In this document: positions 2,433-5,164 of the stretch, piece by piece
How positions within the stretch are numbered: position 1 is the first letter of the stretch
How the letters are laid out: the number at the start of each line of letters is the position of its first letter
Origin: Lachnospiraceae bacterium
GTDB lineage: Bacteria > Bacillota > Clostridia > Lachnospirales > Lachnospiraceae
Assembly (NCBI GenBank): GCA_017961385.1
Contig: JAGCXJ010000235.1
Location: 1-5,164 of the forward strand
Length of the DNA stretch: 5,164 bases
Direction: 5' to 3'
Position numbers and translations under genes: made by a program
The notes under the pieces: model-generated
What the model was told of the DNA's origin: nothing
Database searches by the model: none
What the model saw: only the letters and a program-made list of their open reading frames with translations

Positions 2433-5129
2433 TTATTCTCCGCCTTCTGCCGGAGGTGCGGCTTCTGCGGCAGCCTGAGCTGCAGCGGCGGCTGCTTCGG
2501 CAGCGGCCTGCATTTCCCATTGCTGTTGAGCGATTATAGCATCGTGGTTGGGATCTGCGAAGAACAGAGCATCATGAGAGCAGCGGTTTACGCCATCTTC
2601 ACTGATCGTTCCTCTTATACCTGTCTGTACAACCTGTCCGTCAGCTGTAATTGTACCTGACCCCTTTGCAACTTTAGGATCTTCCGGAAGAGGAAGCTCA
2701 AATACACCTTCAACTTTGAATGGACAGTTCTCGCAAGCCGGGAGATGATCATATGCACATATGATACCGGAATAGTGAACATCACATGATGTTGTCGGAA
2801 CGGTTCCTTCCTCGAAGTATTCTGTCTTAAGACATCCGTCACATAATCCTGGTATCGGGAGTTTTCCGGATCTTGAACATACAGTTGCTGTTACGATACC
2901 GGGAGGTGTGGGATATGGTTTATCTTCCATACCTTCATGTACGCGGCTCATAACTTTCTTCCACATGGTCTGTGCTAGGTCATGCTCAGCATTTGATGAC
3001 ATTTTTCCGTTATTGTTATCATATCCGGCCCATGAAGTTGCTGTATAGTAGGGCGAGAAACCTGCAAACCACACATCATTGTTAGCAGTTGTCGTACCTG
3101 TCTTACCTGCAACGGTAACATTTGCAAGCTGGCATTTATGTCCTGTACCGCTTGATACAACGTCTTTCATAGCGGATGTTAAAAGCCAAGCAGTTGTCTG
3201 TTTTAATACCTGATGCTGAACAGGAAGAGTATTGTCAAGGATTACATTGCCATCGTGATCTACAACTTTTGTATATAATTTCGGTTTGATATATGTTCCT
3301 TGATTAGCAATAGTTGCATAAGCGGCATTTAATTCAATGTTGTATACACCCTTTGTGATACCGCCGAGAGCAAGTGCCTGCTGGATGTCTGTATATACCT
3401 TGCCGTTAATGACTTTTCCGGTTTCAAGAGATGTGAATCCGAAATCGAGAAGATAATCAAAACCAAGCTGCGGTGTGATCTGAGTGAGTGTCTTAACAGT
3501 AACAATATTTAAACTCTCTCTTATGCCTTCTCTTAATGGCTGTATGCCTCTGTATGAGTTTTTGCCATACCAGTTACTTACAGGTTTTCCGTCATCGTAA
3601 GTATAAGGGGCATCGTTCTGTACAGTAGCAAGAGTAAGACCGGCACTGTCGAGAGCAGGTGCGTATGTTGAAAGCACCTTGAATGTAGAACCGGGCTGAC
3701 GAGGAGCCTCAGTTGCTCTGTTGTATGTTCTGGATGCTGTCTTTGATCCTCGACCTCCGACCATTGCAAGAACATAGCCGTTTGACTGATCCGCTATGGT
3801 GAAGGATATCTGAGGCTGAGGCGTGAGTTCGATCTTTTCTGCAAATACTTCATCACCGGATTCCATTACTGAAGCCTTGTATTCTTCAACAGCTGCATAT
3901 GCATCTTCCTGCGATGAAAAGAGCATATTGAACTTCGGATTGCTCTGCTTAAAGTATGATTTGAGCATCTCGGAACTATGATTAACCTTGTCTCCGTTAG
4001 CTTTTTCTATTGACAGAGCATATCTGAGATCCCAAAATGTCTTTTCGGGATAATTCTCGGGATCGTTGTATACCTCATCGCATATGCTCTGGATATGAGG
4101 ATCCTGAGTCGAGAAGATTGAAAGACCGCCTGTATATAACAGAGTGTATGCCTGCTGCTCGCTGTAGCCTGTTGAGAGCAGATCTTCATAAACGGCTTCA
4201 GTTACAGCATCATCAAAATATGAGTTTACCGTAGTTTCTTCAACGGTACTGTTATAACTCTTGATCCGGTCATAAACATTGTCATTAAGTGCAGCGTCTT
4301 TTTCTGCTTCTGTGATATAGCCCTGTTCACACATGTCACGAAGGACCTTGCCCCTACGTTCTGCGTTCTTGTCTGGATGTGATATAGGGTTATATCTGCT
4401 GGGGTTCTGTGTAATGGCTGCAATGACAGCGCATTCTGAAAGATTGAGCTGAGAAACATCCTTATTAAAATATCTTAAAGATGCAGCCTGAACACCAAGA
4501 GTATTCTGACCAAGGTTAATGGTGTTCATATAGTTTTCAAGGATCTTGTTCTTGTCCATGACTTTTTCAAGCTCTATGGCAAGATACTGTTCCTGAATCT
4601 TTCTGGTAACCTGATCTCTGAGACCGTTTTCCTCGGTCCATCCTTTAAATACATTATTCTTTAACAGCTGCTGAGTGATCGTTGAAGCACCCTGCATGTT
4701 TTTAAACTTGTTTTTTACACCGTCTGCAACAGCACGGATGATACCCTTGATATCGATGCCGTTATGAACATAGAAACGTGAATCCTCTATAGCGATAAAG
4801 GCATGCTGAAGATTCTTGGGCATCTGATCGAGTGTTACAGGAATACGGTTTGAATCCGTTGCAACAAGTTTAGCTGTCTGATGACCTTCACTGTCATATA
4901 TGAATGTAGAAAAACCGGTAGGAGATACGTCGATGTTAGAGATGTCAGGTGAAGATGCGATGATCCCCTTTAAAACTCCGACGCCAGCGCATGCACCCAT
5001 AATACCTGTCGTGATAAATGCGATGAGCAGTATCATGAGCAGATACAGAACAATCTTCTTACCAAGCTTGGCAGAGAAAGAGCGTATCTCTTTTTTCCTT
5101 TTGATAATTCCCTGTTTTGAGTAATTCAT
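2433..5129 (-). CDS. Class A penicillin-binding protein, bifunctional transglycosylase/transpeptidase (PBP1A type)
   Basis: This complete 898-residue protein polymerises lipid II into glycan strands and cross-links them outside the membrane. A short basic N-terminus is followed by one membrane anchor (about 25-52). The GT51 domain shows EDSRFYVHNGID (115-126, catalytic Glu115), QGASTITQQ (146-154), RKIQEQYLAIELEK (176-189) and NYMNTINLGQ (199-208). A linker of about 340-440 leads to the transpeptidase domain with STFK (Ser481 nucleophile, Lys484), SLN (539-541) and KTGTT (676-680); all key residues are present. The tail after 740 has eight Cys (751, 763, 766, 782, 791, 799, 802, 850), followed by an Ala-rich end (874-891) and PPAEGGE. 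The ATG at 5129 is preceded by AAGAGGT (5139-5145), 9 bases away. The gene is monocistronic as far as seen. The family is certain; the exact paralogue name (ponA, pbpF or similar) cannot be decided from sequence alone. Confidence 0.97.
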   Translation of the reverse strand: MNYSKQGIIKRKKEIRSFSAKLGKKIVLYLLMILLIAFITTGIMGACAGVGVLKGIIASSPDISNIDVSPTGFSTFIYDSEGHQTAKLVATDSNRIPVTLDQMPKNLQHAFIAIEDSRFYVHNGIDIKGIIRAVADGVKNKFKNMQGASTITQQLLKNNVFKGWTEENGLRDQVTRKIQEQYLAIELEKVMDKNKILENYMNTINLGQNTLGVQAASLRYFNKDVSQLNLSECAVIAAITQNPSRYNPISHPDKNAERRGKVLRDMCEQGYITEAEKDAALNDNVYDRIKSYNSTVEETTVNSYFDDAVTEAVYEDLLSTGYSEQQAYTLLYTGGLSIFSTQDPHIQSICDEVYNDPENYPEKTFWDLRYALSIEKANGDKVNHSSEMLKSYFKQSNPKFNMLFSSQEDAYAAVEEYKASVMESGDEVFAEKIELTPQPQISFTIADQSNGYVLAMVGGRGSKTASRTYNRATEAPRQPGSTFKVLSTYAPALDSAGLTLATVQNDAPYTYDDGKPVSNWYGKNSYRGIQPLREGIRESLNIVTVKTLTQITPQLGFDYLLDFGFTSLETGKVINGKVYTDIQQALALGGITKGVYNIELNAAYATIANQGTYIKPKLYTKVVDHDGNVILDNTLPVQHQVLKQTTAWLLTSAMKDVVSSGTGHKCQLANVTVAGKTGTTTANNDVWFAGFSPYYTATSWAGYDNNNGKMSSNAEHDLAQTMWKKVMSRVHEGMEDKPYPTPPGIVTATVCSRSGKLPIPGLCDGCLKTEYFEEGTVPTTSCDVHYSGIICAYDHLPACENCPFKVEGVFELPLPEDPKVAKGSGTITADGQVVQTGIRGTISEDGVNRCSHDALFFADPNHDAIIAQQQWEMQAAAEAAAAAAQAAAEAAPPAEGGE

Positions 5130-5158
5130 AATAAAGTAACCTCTTATTCCAAATCTGT

Positions 5159-5164
5159 ATTATA
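5159..5164 (-). promoter_or_regulatory. -10 box of the PBP promoter (cut by window edge)
   Basis: A perfect TATAAT on the minus strand occupies the last six bases. Transcription would start near 5152, leaving a leader of about 20 bases with the ribosome site at 5139-5145. The -35 box would lie outside the window. Confidence 0.55.

Noticed and set aside
2379..2660. Plus-strand open frame across the terminator and the PBP 3' end
   Set aside because: Its sequence is the reverse of the PBP tail and its start overlaps the terminator; no ribosome site and no recognisable domain.

Overview
The window looks like chromosome of a low-to-moderate GC Firmicute, most likely a clostridial gut or rumen bacterium of the Lachnospiraceae type. 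This rests on the strong AGGAGG-type ribosome site, a class A penicillin-binding protein with a Cys-containing and Ala-rich tail, the style of the tyrosine recombinase fragment, and a Thr tRNA without an encoded CCA. The assignment is by overall resemblance, not a database match.

Left edge (1-372): the C-terminal half of an EAL-domain c-di-GMP phosphodiesterase, running in from outside the window with its later active-site motifs intact.

Middle (about 381-1844): a decayed integration hotspot at a tRNA-Thr(GGU) gene. The tRNA (minus strand, 1772-1844) has its own promoter and terminator. Next to its 3' end lies the C-terminal catalytic part of a tyrosine recombinase (1330-1698, beheaded). About 1.2 kb to the left, a degraded second copy of the same block (recombinase 3' end, tRNA terminator, tRNA 3' end) sits at 411-586. 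The two tRNA 3' ends (558-586 and 1766-1794, 26 of 29 bases identical) read as the two attachment sites of a small remnant island. Just inside both ends are 8-base repeats close to AGTCACAC, spaced 21-22 bases apart, which look like recombinase arm-type sites. The island holds two cargo items that converge on one shared hairpin terminator: a candidate small structured RNA (about 704-809, plus strand, with a good promoter) and a 127-residue PBECR-type nuclease-fold protein (795-1178, minus strand) whose stop codon falls in the terminator loop.

Right (1866-5164): ordinary chromosome. A small zinc-ribbon protein with an 11-residue repeat (1993-2373) is convergent with a complete 898-residue bifunctional penicillin-binding protein (2433-5129, minus strand); they share a bidirectional terminator at 2391-2419.

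The most interesting part is the 558-1794 remnant: matched attachment and arm sites around an unrecognised RNA and a predicted ribonuclease-fold protein. Joint function of these two is conjecture.
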